A stretch of 64,000 bases of DNA from Planctomycetota bacterium (GCA_024280885.1 JAJRPF010000045.1:248001-312000); one strand, 5' to 3'; counted from the first letter of the stretch, positions 16,981 through 25,514 are shown. Numbers and translations: made by a program. The notes: a model not told the origin generated them from the letters alone.

Positions 16981-17807
16981 GTGGCAGGCTCCTTCTTCTT
17001 CCCGCCGCCGAGCGCCCGGCAGAGCAGGAGACCGAACTCGTAGAGAACGACGATCGGCACCATCGTCAGCGCCAGCGTCAGTGCGTCGCCGGTCGGCGTC
17101 AGAAACGCCGCCAGGATCACGCTTCCCACGATGAAATGTCGTCGATACGCGGCGTACGTCTTCGCGTCCACCAATCCGGTCATCTGACCGCCGACCATGA
17201 GCAGCGGAAGCTGAAAGATCCCGCCCATAATCAGCGCCATGCCAAGCCAGAGCGTGAACCAGCGACCGATGTCGATCATCTCCTTCACCGGCACGACGGT
17301 ACCGAAGATCAGGTCCGCGCGATCGCGCCCGAAGTCGATGAAGAAGTCGAGCATGAAGGGTTGCACGACGACGTAGAAGAAGACCGCTCCCGCCGCGAAG
17401 AGCAGATAGGAGAGCGGCGCCGAGATCACGATCCAGCGCTTCTCGCGTCCGTAGAGCCCCGGTGAAACAAACTTCCAGAGTTCGTGCATCACCATCGGCC
17501 CCGTCAGGAAGAGACCGAAGACAACGGACGCCTTCAACGCCGTGAAGAACTTCGTGCCGACCTCGGTCGCCACGAGTTCGCCCCGTTGCTCCTCCGGGAG
17601 GCTCTCCAGCGCCTGCACGATCGGGTGCGCGATCAGCGCCAGCAGCTCAGTCGAGAACCCGTAGCAGATGAACGTCCCGACCGTGAGCCAGAGGATGGCC
17701 CGGATGAGCCGACGGCGCAGCTCGTCGAGATGCGCTCCGAGCGACATCGGCGCGTCGGCCTGGGGTCCCTCGTCCAGGTCGTCGTCAGCGGAAGTGTCAT
17801 CGGCCAC
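16977..17807 (-). CDS. tatC: Sec-independent protein translocase TatC
   Basis: A 276-residue inner-membrane protein with six predicted transmembrane helices. It has the conserved cytoplasmic N-terminus SLGAHLDELRRRLIRAILW, the FVSPGLYGREKRW loop that contacts twin-arginine signals, and LTPTGD before the last two helices. It forms the receptor of the Tat translocon for folded proteins. No tatA is adjacent. An acidic 20-residue N-terminal leader precedes the core. Confidence 0.95.
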   Translation of the reverse strand: MADDTSADDDLDEGPQADAPMSLGAHLDELRRRLIRAILWLTVGTFICYGFSTELLALIAHPIVQALESLPEEQRGELVATEVGTKFFTALKASVVFGLFLTGPMVMHELWKFVSPGLYGREKRWIVISAPLSYLLFAAGAVFFYVVVQPFMLDFFIDFGRDRADLIFGTVVPVKEMIDIGRWFTLWLGMALIMGGIFQLPLLMVGGQMTGLVDAKTYAAYRRHFIVGSVILAAFLTPTGDALTLALTMVPIVVLYEFGLLLCRALGGGKKKEPAT

Positions 17808-17897
17808 GCATACGTTCTAATGGCTCGGATCGGGGCAAGCGCAGAGTTCGCCGCCGGGTCTCTCCCCCACCTGCCTCCGAGTCACGCAGGAATCGCA

Positions 17898-17929
17898 AGA
17901 GCCGCGTGTCCTCACGGACACGCGGCTCT
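17898..17929 (-). terminator. Strong hairpin between the BRCT protein gene and tatC
   Basis: A perfect 14-bp stem (AGAGCCGCGTGTCC / GGACACGCGGCTCT) with a TCAC loop lies 24 bp after the stop of the upstream minus-strand gene. The tract after it is only weakly T-rich, so it is a likely but not textbook terminator. Confidence 0.6.
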
Positions 17930-17952
17930 CTGCCGTTCGCTACGCTTGCGGC

Positions 17953-19239
17953 CTAGTAGCGGGTGAACGAGGCGAGCTGCGCCTCGGTGATGATCGCGGT
18001 GCCGTAGGTCTTCGCGGCCAGGAAGGTCGCAGAGCCCTCAAGCGCATCGCCCGTGCCGATGACGAGGTAGTGCGTCATGGTCGAGACGGAGTCATCGACC
18101 TTGGCGCCGAGCTGCTCGAGCCGCGCAGTCGCCTGCGACTTGCCCATCTTCGTGAACTCGCCCAAGAGGACGAAGTGCAGTTGACGGTTGGGCGAGTAGG
18201 TGCCGCTCTGGATGAGGTCGCCCTCGGAGATGACATCACTCGCTTCGAGGACGGCGCAACGCGCGGTGTTGTCGTCCACGACGGTCGCCTTGATGGTGCC
18301 CGTCTGCACGAGGCCGCCACCCTTGACGCGCTTCCAAACAGTGAAGACCGTACCCGGCATGAGCATGTCGCCCTTGCCGCGGTTGACGATCACGAGCCCC
18401 TCGCCTGCCGCGAGAACCTCGCCATCGGGGCCTTCGGAGATGAACGGCTTTTCACGATCGACGAGACGCGTGATCTCGCCCTTGAGCTGGCCTTCGGCGT
18501 TGGCCGCATCCGCGACGACTGTCTCGTACTTGCCGCGGATCTCTTCGGTCTCGCCGCGTGCGGTGTCGAGCTGCGACTCGAGCGTCGCGATTGTCTCGCG
18601 CAACTCGGACCCCTGCTCTTCCTTGCTCGCCTGGATCGCCTGGATCTGACGCGTGAGGTCGGCGATCATCTCGTCCTTGGCCGAGATGGTGGCCGCCGAT
18701 GCAGTCGCCGCCTCGTCGCGGGCCTGCTCGGCCGCGGCCTTGACTGCAACCTGATGCGCCATGTCAACGGCCATCGCCTTGGCGGCGGTCGTGAGGAGAG
18801 GCGTGATCGAGTCCCACTTCAGATCAGTCGGGATCTCGTTGGCCGGCGGCAGGTAGTGCACCTGGTAGTCGCCCTGACCGATCTTCTCGAGCTTGCCGCC
18901 GCCGGCGGTGGCCGAGAACTTGTCGGTCGGGAACTTCAGCACGACCGAAGCGCGCAAACCGTTCATGAGGTCGGCGATGCCCTGCTTCAACAACTCGGGG
19001 TCCGGCTCGTCGCGATCGTTCGCGAAGCCTGTGATGGAGCCGACCTTCTGGAAGCGCTCCACCATCTTTCGTTTCGCCTCAACTGCGGCATCTCGCTCGG
19101 TCGTCAGATTGACGACCGCCGACCGGTCGTTCTCCTGATTCTTGCTCGCCTCGTACCACATGTACGACATGAACAAGAGCGCCACCAAGGTGACGACGAA
19201 CGGCCAGTAGGACATTCCGCGCTCACGTGCCCTGAACAT
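17953..19239 (-). CDS. Membrane-anchored coiled-coil protein with C-terminal BRCT domain
   Basis: A 428-residue protein. Residues 12-28 are a single transmembrane segment. Residues 165-262 form a long Ala/Glu/Gln-rich coiled coil. Residues 268-348 are a small beta domain (GEVLAAGEGLVIVNRGKGDM ... GDLIQSG) of the kind seen at the C-terminus of FlgT-like proteins. Residues 352-428 match the BRCT domain of bacterial DNA ligase (QLHFVLLGEFTKMGKS, ARLEQLGAKV, THYLVIG, IITEAQL). BRCT domains bind DNA ends or phosphopeptides; on a membrane anchor this one is unusual. The ATG at 19239 has GGAGG at 6 nt. A paralogue without BRCT lies at 43139. Function unknown. Confidence 0.82.
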   Translation of the reverse strand: MFRARERGMSYWPFVVTLVALLFMSYMWYEASKNQENDRSAVVNLTTERDAAVEAKRKMVERFQKVGSITGFANDRDEPDPELLKQGIADLMNGLRASVVLKFPTDKFSATAGGGKLEKIGQGDYQVHYLPPANEIPTDLKWDSITPLLTTAAKAMAVDMAHQVAVKAAAEQARDEAATASAATISAKDEMIADLTRQIQAIQASKEEQGSELRETIATLESQLDTARGETEEIRGKYETVVADAANAEGQLKGEITRLVDREKPFISEGPDGEVLAAGEGLVIVNRGKGDMLMPGTVFTVWKRVKGGGLVQTGTIKATVVDDNTARCAVLEASDVISEGDLIQSGTYSPNRQLHFVLLGEFTKMGKSQATARLEQLGAKVDDSVSTMTHYLVIGTGDALEGSATFLAAKTYGTAIITEAQLASFTRY

Positions 19240-19407
19240 CAACGTCCTCCCTCTGGAGCCTCCCGCCGGCCCACCTGGTCACTTCATGCCTGATCTTTGC
19301 GTGTTTGGACTCAAGCCCAGCCTCTGCACGCGACACGCGTCCAGAAGCCCTCTTGTCCATTGACACCATACGGCATGCACCGCGTAGAGCGGCGAATGCG
19401 TGGCCGG

Positions 19408-19437
19408 AAGATAGCCCCGTGGATTTCGACCGGTCAA
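19408..19437 (-). promoter_or_regulatory. Candidate promoter of the BRCT coiled-coil gene
   Basis: On the minus strand TTGACC (19437-19432), an 18-bp spacer, then TATCTT (19413-19408). It lies about 170 bp upstream of the ATG at 19239. No intervening gene is visible. Confidence 0.45.
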
Positions 19438-19608
19438 CGAAAAAGGTCAACCTGAAAGCGACTCTGTCCCGCACGGAGACGCCTTCACACAACCGACACC
19501 GACCACACGGCTCCCAGAGACGGCGGTGAAGCGCGCGATTCGGCGCCGTCCGGGATGCGGAGTCAGGTCACCGGCCGCGCCCGAAAGACGCGTCGCAGGC
19601 CCCCTGTT

Positions 19609-19659
19609 CTTTGACACCCGATTGAGTACTTTGACACCCGATTGAGTCGAGAATACTCT
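19609..19659 (+). promoter_or_regulatory. Tandem 20-bp repeat carrying two TTGACA boxes
   Basis: The unit CTTTGACACCCGATTGAGTA is repeated directly (19609-19628 and 19629-19648, 19 of 20 identical). Each contains TTGACA. The second is followed, after 17 bp, by TACTCT at 19654-19659, a weak -10 match. It could be the promoter of coaE-rho (about 200 bp downstream) with a duplicated -35 or operator. Confidence 0.5.
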
Positions 19660-19865
19660 CTCCGTGGTCGTGGGACACGCTCCCACACCGCCGCGACCGA
19701 GCCCACGAACTGTGAGTTCGAGTCTACCCCGCCTCAATCCGCGCCGGCCCTCCGCCGGCCCCGTCCAGCCGACGGCCCACCCCGAGAGATTCGAGCCCGC
19801 GCATCCGTGCTTTCGCGGTCGTTACCCGCGGAAGCCGGCCCCCCGCCGCGAGACCCCTCCCCAAC

Positions 19866-20606
19866 GTGACAGTTCTCTCTATCGTGACTGATCCCTCCCT
19901 CCGAGACCGTTCCCCACCGGACGCGCGCAGCCATGCCCAGGGCGAGCGCGGCGACAGCACGCTGTCCGACAACACGCGGGCTAAGCGCATACGGGTCGTG
20001 GGCCTCAGCGGCGCCCCCGCAGCTGGCAAGTCAACGGTCGCCGCGATGTTCGCAGACGCGGGGTGCGCGATCATCGACGTGGATGCACTGGGGCATCAGG
20101 TCCTCGCGACAGACGTGCTTCGCGGCGCCGTCGTCGCCGAGTTCGGGAACGCAGTTCTAGGCGCCGATCAGCAACTCGATCGCGCCGCGCTCGCGCGGAT
20201 CGCATTTCGCGACGACGCCGCGATCGCACGGCTCGAGGCACTCGTCCACCCCGCGGTTCGCCGACGCTTGACGGCGGATGTCGCCGCCGCCCGCACCTGC
20301 GCACCGCGCGCGATCGTGATCGACGCAGCACTGCTCTTCGAGAGCGGACTCGACGCACTCTGCGATGTGACCGTCGTGGTCAGCGCGTCGGAGCGCGTTC
20401 GCGTCGAACGTGCGCAGAGCACGCGCGGCTGGAGCGACGGCGAGTTGGAACGGCGACAGGCCCGACAACTCGCGCCGGCGCAGAAACGTCAGCGCGCAGA
20501 TCGCATCCTGGAGAACGACGGCAGCCGGGAAGATCTCGGCGCACGCACACTCGCACTGCTCGATGAGCTCGTGCCGCACACGGAAGCAGAATCGACTCCC
20601 ACTTGA
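19866..20606 (+). CDS. coaE: Dephospho-CoA kinase
   Basis: A protein of up to 246 residues phosphorylating dephospho-CoA in the last step of CoA synthesis. It has P-loop [15 protein letters not shown] (K55 from the GTG at 19866), the CoA-domain motif [10 protein letters not shown], and the lid arginines ([33 protein letters not shown]) with the ENDGS element near the end. The core begins at about residue 41 (RIRVVGLSG), so the N-terminus is ~40 residues longer than usual; GTG at 19884 is another possible start and no ATG lies closer. Weakly conserved start region; core call firm. Confidence 0.88.
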   Translation: MTVLSIVTDPSLRDRSPPDARSHAQGERGDSTLSDNTRAKRIRVVGLSGAPAAGKSTVAAMFADAGCAIIDVDALGHQVLATDVLRGAVVAEFGNAVLGADQQLDRAALARIAFRDDAAIARLEALVHPAVRRRLTADVAAARTCAPRAIVIDAALLFESGLDALCDVTVVVSASERVRVERAQSTRGWSDGELERRQARQLAPAQKRQRADRILENDGSREDLGARTLALLDELVPHTEAESTPT

Positions 20607-20722
20607 GACGGCTGCTCGCCGCGACCCGAACGCTTCAACCGAGCGTCAGGGTCACGCTGAGTCAAACACGCCCCACGAACGTACGGCTCGCGGTAGACGC
20701 TGAGTCCGAGAGGATGAACGAG

Positions 20723-22885
20723 ATGTCGGATACGACTGAGACACCGAACGATGGGGACGACGGCGCCGAGAAGAAGCCGGCGAAGCGAACGCGCGCGCCG
20801 CGCAAGACCACGACGCGTCGCAAGACCGCGGCCAAACCGAAGGCAGACGCCGGTGACGACTTCGGTGCGGAGCTCGACCTCGAGGCGACGGTGAAGAAGC
20901 CCGCGGCCGCGCGAAAGAAGGCGACGGCGAAGAAGGCGACGGCCAAGCGCACCACGCGTCGCAAGACCGTGGAGAGCGACGACGTTGGAGCCGAAGCAGC
21001 GCCCGCTGAGCGCGGCAGCGCTGGCAGCGCTGGCAGCGCGTCCGACGACACATCCGACCGCGAGCGCGACCGGAATCGCGCGGCGGATGCCGACCAACAC
21101 TCCGACCAACATGCCGACCGCGATGCTGGCCGCGATGGCGACGCGGGGCGCGATGATCGTGGAGCCCGCCGCGGCCGCGGCCGTGGACGCGACAGGAACG
21201 AGGGCAACCGCGACGCGGACAATGACAACGGTGAACGCGATAACGGTGAACGCGACGCTAGCCGCGACGGTGAACGTGGGCGCGGCCGCGATCGCGGGAA
21301 CGGGCGAGGACGCCGAGGGGAACGTGGTGACCGTGGCGATCGTGGACGCGACCGTCGCGGCGACAGGGGTAGCGACCGTGGCGACGCAGGATCGGACGCT
21401 TCTCCTGACGGCGACGAGACGCGCGGCGATACGAACACCAACACTGGCGCGAACACGCACGAGCACGACGGTGACGGTGGACGCCGCGGCCGGCGACAGA
21501 AGCAGCAGAAGAACCAGCAACCGAAGGGACGCCGTGGCGGTCGCCGGACCCGCCGTGGCGGCTACGAGGGGTTGCCGAGCGACGACGACGAGTCGGAATG
21601 GGCAGACTACGTCGCCGACTCCGGCCGTCCGCCGGTCAACATCGGCGACCTGCAAAAGCTCCCGATGGCCGAGGTCCATCGCACGGCCATTCGCGAAGGC
21701 ATCACCGACTTCTCGGGGATGAAGAAGCAGGAGCTCATCTTCCGCCTGTTGCGGCACAAGATCGCGCAGCGCGACCTCGTCTACGGCGAAGGCGTGATCG
21801 AGATCCTGCCCGACGGCTTCGGCTTCCTGCGCTCCCCCTGGTACAGCTACATCGCGGCGCCGGATGACATCTACGTCTCGCCATCGCAGATCCGCCGCTT
21901 CCATCTGCGTACCGGCATGATGGTGAAGGGCCCGATCCGCCCCCCGAAGGAGAGCGAGCGCTACTTCGCGCTACTCCGCATCGAGGAAATCGACGGCTAC
22001 CCGGCAGACGATATTCCGCACCGCGCGGTCTTCGACGACCTCACGCCGCTCTACCCCGAGGAGCGTCTCATCATGGAGACGAAGTCGACCGGCCTCGAGA
22101 TGCGGATCATGGACATCGTGACGCCGATCGGAAAGGGCCAGCGCGGCCTGATCGTGTCGCCGCCGCGCGCCGGCAAGACGATGATCCTGCAACGCATCGC
22201 CGAGTCGATCGCCGAGAACCACCCGGACGTACACCTCATCGTGCTGCTCATCGACGAGCGACCTGAAGAGGTCACGGACATGGTGCGCACGGTCAAGGGC
22301 GAGGTCGTCTCGTCCACGTTCGACGAGCCCGCATCGCGCCACGTCGCGGTCACCGAAATGGTGCTCTCGCGCGCCCGTCGTCTCGTCGAGTACGGCAAGG
22401 ACGTCGTGATCCTGCTCGACTCGATCACGCGCCTTGCTCGCGCCTACAACACCGAGGTCCCCCACTCCGGGAAGATCCTCTCCGGCGGCGTGGACGCCAA
22501 CGCCCTGCAGCGCCCGAAGCGCTTCTTCGGTGCAGCCCGCAACTGCGAGGAAGGCGGCTCGCTGACCATCCTCGGCACGGCGCTCGTCGATACGGGTTCC
22601 CGCATGGACGAGGTCATCTTCGAGGAGTTCAAGGGCACCGGCAACATGGAGCTGATCCTCGATCGCATGCTCGCGGACAAGCGCATCTTCCCGGCCATCG
22701 ACATCACCCGCTCGGGCACGCGCAAGGAAGAACTGCTGCTCGACCCCGAGGAATTGAAGCGCGTCTGGATCCTGCGCAAGGTGCTGAACGACATGAACCC
22801 GGGCGACGCGATGGAACTCCTCAAGGAGAAGATCCAGAAGACGAAGTCGAATCCGGAGTTCCTCATGGCGCTGAATCTGGCCTAG
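20723..22885 (+). CDS. rho: Transcription termination factor Rho with a ~300-residue disordered N-terminal domain
   Basis: A 720-residue Rho; E. coli Rho is 419. Residues 1-110 are Lys/Ala/Thr-rich and histone H1-like ([18 protein letters not shown]). Residues ~110-290 are a low-complexity Arg/Asp/Gly/Asn region with many RGR, RGD and DRG units. The conserved part starts near 307 ([19 protein letters not shown]), followed by the RNA-binding cold-shock-like domain ([19 protein letters not shown]), the ATPase with Walker [10 protein letters not shown] (K485), Walker [12 protein letters not shown] and the Q/R loops. The ATG at 20723 is preferred over 20714 because GAGAGG then has 9-nt spacing instead of none. 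It is followed by a strong terminator. Confidence 0.95.
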   Translation: MSDTTETPNDGDDGAEKKPAKRTRAPRKTTTRRKTAAKPKADAGDDFGAELDLEATVKKPAAARKKATAKKATAKRTTRRKTVESDDVGAEAAPAERGSAGSAGSASDDTSDRERDRNRAADADQHSDQHADRDAGRDGDAGRDDRGARRGRGRGRDRNEGNRDADNDNGERDNGERDASRDGERGRGRDRGNGRGRRGERGDRGDRGRDRRGDRGSDRGDAGSDASPDGDETRGDTNTNTGANTHEHDGDGGRRGRRQKQQKNQQPKGRRGGRRTRRGGYEGLPSDDDESEWADYVADSGRPPVNIGDLQKLPMAEVHRTAIREGITDFSGMKKQELIFRLLRHKIAQRDLVYGEGVIEILPDGFGFLRSPWYSYIAAPDDIYVSPSQIRRFHLRTGMMVKGPIRPPKESERYFALLRIEEIDGYPADDIPHRAVFDDLTPLYPEERLIMETKSTGLEMRIMDIVTPIGKGQRGLIVSPPRAGKTMILQRIAESIAENHPDVHLIVLLIDERPEEVTDMVRTVKGEVVSSTFDEPASRHVAVTEMVLSRARRLVEYGKDVVILLDSITRLARAYNTEVPHSGKILSGGVDANALQRPKRFFGAARNCEEGGSLTILGTALVDTGSRMDEVIFEEFKGTGNMELILDRMLADKRIFPAIDITRSGTRKEELLLDPEELKRVWILRKVLNDMNPGDAMELLKEKIQKTKSNPEFLMALNLA

Positions 22886-22898
22886 GAAGGCCAGGGGG

Positions 22899-22926
22899 CG
22901 GGCGGCCTTCGGCCGCCCGTTTCTTT
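22899..22926 (+). terminator. Rho-independent terminator of the rho gene
   Basis: Perfect 9-bp GC stem CGGGCGGCC (22899-22907) / GGCCGCCCG (22911-22919) with loop TTC, followed by TTTCTTT. It starts 14 bp after the rho stop codon. Confidence 0.9.
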
Positions 22927-23115
22927 GCGTTTGTGCCGACTCCGTCGGCACCCCTCGCTGTCGCTCGGGTGCTCGGCTGCGGTCGCGGCTCCGACTGCTT
23001 CAACCGGGCCTGCGCTCGGCCGTCGTTGCCTCGCCTCGGGCCGGCACCTCGACGTGTAAGAGCGCACGTCGCGAGGGCGGGTTTCGCAGGCGAAATCCAC
23101 TCCCTGCGCCTCACT
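22927..23115 (-). repeat. M-family intergenic module, copy A (extended form)
   Basis: Read on the minus strand it runs from GTGAGGCG through TTCGCCTGCGAAACCCGCC and CCGGTTGAAGCAGTCGGAGC to a terminal hairpin (GTGCCGAC-GGA-GTCGGCAC, 22951-22933) and AAACGCAA. The same order of segments occurs at 41197-41387. In the gene-sense direction it begins just after the rho terminator. Confidence 0.82.
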
Positions 23116-23399
23116 GGGCTGGTGGTACGTTTCGCTCCGATCGCTCGCCCAGATCGCCCAGACCGACTCTGCTTTCGCGCCTCTTAGCCCGGCGAAGGCG
23201 TCCGCAGTCGCGAGCCTCTTCCGATCAGGAGAGTCAGTGAAAAGGCGCGAAAGGAGACCCGCTCTGTCTGGAGAGGGCGCTGAGGTGGCGAGGGGTGTGG
23301 GAGGGAATTCCGGAGAGTCTGACCGCGTCTTTCCGGAACCCACTGCGGGGCGTTGGGAGTGGGGAATGGGAGATCTGGCTGGATCGCGACTCGTCAGCG

Positions 23400-23504
23400 G
23401 TCGAAATCGCGTGCCAGGCTCAATTCCTTCGCGCGACCACACCGCCGGACAAGGGCGAGTATCGTCTGCGCGCGCAAGAATTGAGCCAGGCACGCGATTT
23501 CGAC
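23400..23504. repeat. Long palindromic element, family P2, copy 1
   Basis: Left arm 23400-23435 (GTCGAAATCGCGTGCCAGGC, then TCAATTCCTTCGCGCG) and right arm 23469-23504 are complementary at 33 of 36 positions. A 33-bp centre contains CAAGGGCGA, also found in the second copy at 40934. The mismatch in GCC(A/T)GGC is in the same place in both copies, so the element has a defined orientation. Confidence 0.88.
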
Positions 23505-23719
23505 GCCGCGCACCCCGTCGGTTGATCGGGGACCAGAGGGGGAGAGGGGAGCCGGAGAGAACAGAGAGAGCCGGGGAGACGATCCACCACGCACAGTCCG
23601 CTCTCGCACGTTGCTCCGGGTCCCCGGTCAGCGGCGCTCAAGGGGGTGGACAGCCGGAGCCAGGTGTCGCGCCGATGCCCGGGTACCCTCCGAAGAGCCA
23701 CGAACGCCAAGCGCCGCCC

Positions 23720-23835
23720 CGGTTGAAGCAGCCGGAGCACCGACCAAAGTCGAACATGCGAGCGCGAGCGAGCGGGGTGCCGGAGGCACCCCAAACGCAA
23801 CACAGCGTGCCGACGGAGTCGGCACAAACGCAATA
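23720..23835 (+). repeat. M-family intergenic module, copy B
   Basis: Starts CGGTTGAAGCAGCCGGAGCA and continues ACCGACCAAAGTCGAACATG, then GAGCGCGAGCGAGCG. It carries two GGA-loop hairpins: GGGGTGCC/GGCACCCC (23774-23792) and GTGCCGAC/GTCGGCAC (23807-23825), each followed by AAACGCAA. Relative to the minus-strand gene ending at 23877 it lies directly downstream of that gene. Confidence 0.85.
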
Positions 23836-23837
23836 AG

Positions 23838-23878
23838 AGATTGGCATGCCTTGAGCTCCGCTCAAGGCATGCCAATCT
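23838..23878 (-). terminator. 19-bp-stem hairpin overlapping the stop codon of the HExxH lipoprotein gene
   Basis: Perfect inverted repeat, AGATTGGCATGCCTTGAGC (23838-23856) and its complement (23860-23878), three-base loop. In the minus direction it is followed by CTTATTGCGTTTG, a modest T-rich tail. The stem takes in bases of the TAG stop, so the hairpin would form as soon as the ribosome leaves. Confidence 0.75.
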
Positions 23879-25514
23879 ACCCGTCGTTGACGTCCCGCGG
23901 GTCGGCCTTGATCTCCGCCGCGTGGCCCGCCGCGAAGACCGCGTCGGCCTGCGCACCCGGCGCGGAGAGCACCACGACCACCTTGCGGCCATCGACCTCG
24001 ACTCCCGATACGGCACCATCGGCGGCGCGCGTGAAGCGGGCGGGGAGAGTGGCGTCCTTCAACGGCTTCGTATCTCCGGCTACGCGCGCACCGACGAGGG
24101 CGACGTAGTACTCCGCGAACTCGAGCGCGTCCTTGTCGCTATCCCACATGCTGGTCCACACGACGCATGTGCTATCGCCGTCGTCGTGGACCGCCGCGGT
24201 GTAGCGATCGCCGTCCCAACCCTCGACGGCCTTCTTGATCTTGCCCTTGAAGCCGATGCCCTGCGTCCGCATATCCATCACGCTCATGAGCACGGGCATG
24301 TTGGTCTTGAGAGTCGGGTTGTAGCGATTGGTGGCAAGCGTCAGACCAACGAAGAGTTCGCCCATGACGTCGTCGTCGAGGATCTCCCAACCGTCACCGA
24401 GTGCGTTCTCGATGTCCGGGGCAGCGATGCTGTGGGGGAAGTCCTTGCCGTGCTTCTCGGGATGCAAGACCTGCTCGGTCGAGACAGGCGGCGAAGCGAA
24501 GAGCACGTCGAGATCGGCATTGTTCGCGACGCCGATGCCGTCGAGCCACGCAGCGCCGTTCTTGTAGGGATAGAGTCCCATTGCGGCGATGAGGAAGGTC
24601 GGCACCGCTTGCAGCATCCGTCCCTGCTTCGCAATGAGGTCGGGGGACATCTGCGCCGCCATCATCGCTTTCAGGTCGTCTGGATTGTCGTTCGTGTAGA
24701 GCGTCGTGAGGCGCTCCGCGGAACCCTCGACGAGCCCCTTGACGCCCATGCTGGCATCCGAGTCCTTCTCAACCGCGGTCTGCATCGCAGTCAGGTCGAA
24801 GTACTGGTCCTCGAGCGCATGGGTCAGCTCATGGAAGACGACGGGACGGTCACCCCGATCGTTCTTTCCCTCGATGAGATAGAACGTGCCCGTGTTCGGC
24901 TTGTAGAAGGCGGCGGCGCCGGCCTCCATGAAGCCCTCGAACATCTCCAGGATGTCGGCGTCGCGCGACAACAGTCCGAACTCGGACATCACGCGCACCA
25001 TTTTGTCCATCTCCTCCGGCGGCATCTCGCGTTCCATGTCGCGCCGCATGAAGTCCTTCACCTGGTCACGATGGATGAGCCGTCGCATGAACGGCCGCTT
25101 GAACTTGAGACCGCGGTACTCCTCGACCTGCTGCGCAATGTCGTCTGTGATATCGCGGAGGTTCTGCAGCCGCGGATCCTGCTTCTCGGCGAGGGGCAGA
25201 AGCTCGTTCACCCATTCCACGAGCTCATCACGATGCGACGCGATCTCGTGCTTGTCGTCGTCAAGGTCCTCGTAGGCGGTCTCCGCTTCCTTCGCGGCCT
25301 CCTCGGCCGCAGCGGAGGTTGCGCTGAGCTCGGTCTGAAGCGCCGCGTTCACGATGCGCATCTCCGCCAAGCTGTTCTCGTTCGCCCGTACTTGCTGCTG
25401 CAGTTCCGACTCCGACGCCTGGAGACGCTCGAGCTCGGCGGTGTTGCAGCCAGCGAGGAGCGGGGCGCCCGCAAGAGCGAGTGCAACCAATGAGAAGCGA
25501 GTACGAGAGAGCAT
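23877..25514 (-). CDS. Coiled-coil lipoprotein with HExxH zinc-peptidase motif
   Basis: A 545-residue lipoprotein (lipobox LLAGC, C23). Residues 25-110 form a coiled coil. The central domain has HELTH at 228-232 (VVFHELTHALEDQYFDL) and a downstream EGSAE (E263), the arrangement of gluzincin metallopeptidases, where two His and a distal Glu hold zinc and E229 is the base. C-terminal beta-rich region. It may process or remodel envelope proteins; the substrate is unknown. The ATG at 25514 has GGAGG at 8 nt. It stands 167 bp downstream of the lytic transglycosylase with a dyad in the spacer, so it probably has its own promoter. Confidence 0.8.
   Translation of the reverse strand: MLSRTRFSLVALALAGAPLLAGCNTAELERLQASESELQQQVRANENSLAEMRIVNAALQTELSATSAAAEEAAKEAETAYEDLDDDKHEIASHRDELVEWVNELLPLAEKQDPRLQNLRDITDDIAQQVEEYRGLKFKRPFMRRLIHRDQVKDFMRRDMEREMPPEEMDKMVRVMSEFGLLSRDADILEMFEGFMEAGAAAFYKPNTGTFYLIEGKNDRGDRPVVFHELTHALEDQYFDLTAMQTAVEKDSDASMGVKGLVEGSAERLTTLYTNDNPDDLKAMMAAQMSPDLIAKQGRMLQAVPTFLIAAMGLYPYKNGAAWLDGIGVANNADLDVLFASPPVSTEQVLHPEKHGKDFPHSIAAPDIENALGDGWEILDDDVMGELFVGLTLATNRYNPTLKTNMPVLMSVMDMRTQGIGFKGKIKKAVEGWDGDRYTAAVHDDGDSTCVVWTSMWDSDKDALEFAEYYVALVGARVAGDTKPLKDATLPARFTRAADGAVSGVEVDGRKVVVVLSAPGAQADAVFAAGHAAEIKADPRDVNDG

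Larger units (their letters stand above)
19240..19865. other. 626-bp divergent intergenic region
   Basis: It separates the minus-strand BRCT gene from plus-strand coaE. It holds the TTGACC/TATCTT candidate for the minus gene and the tandem TTGACA element at 19609-19659. A local fold (GTGGGA/TCCCAC nested in GGTCG/CGACC) lies at about 19664-19695. No open frame with a credible start was recognised. Confidence 0.5.
22886..23876. other. Non-coding repeat island 1 between convergent rho and the HExxH lipoprotein gene
   Basis: A 991-bp region without a credible gene. It holds the rho terminator, an inverted pair of M-family modules (reverse 22927-23115 and forward 23720-23835) at its two ends, a long palindrome (23400-23504) in the middle, and a 19-bp-stem hairpin at its right border. 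Open frames across it are artefacts of high GC; they show similar nonsense peptides wherever the same repeats occur. Confidence 0.8.

Noticed and set aside
14845-17043. 732-codon open frame antisense to cinA and ychF
   Set aside because: Typical high-GC shadow frame; the opposite strand carries clear cinA and ychF motifs.
19700-19730. tRNA-like GTTCGAGTC motif
   Set aside because: The flanking bases do not form a T-stem and no acceptor or anticodon arm can be folded around it.
20489-21904. Long open frame antisense to the rho 5' half (471 codons)
   Set aside because: It mirrors the low-complexity Arg/Asp region of rho; composition is skewed, there is no ribosome-binding site and no recognisable domain.
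22933-23836. Open frames across repeat island 1 on both strands
   Set aside because: Peptides are repeat-derived (same words at 41190-41460), no start signals, no known domain.
22886-23876. CRISPR array in the repeat island
   Set aside because: Repeats are few, different in size and irregularly spaced; no unique spacers of constant length and no cas genes.
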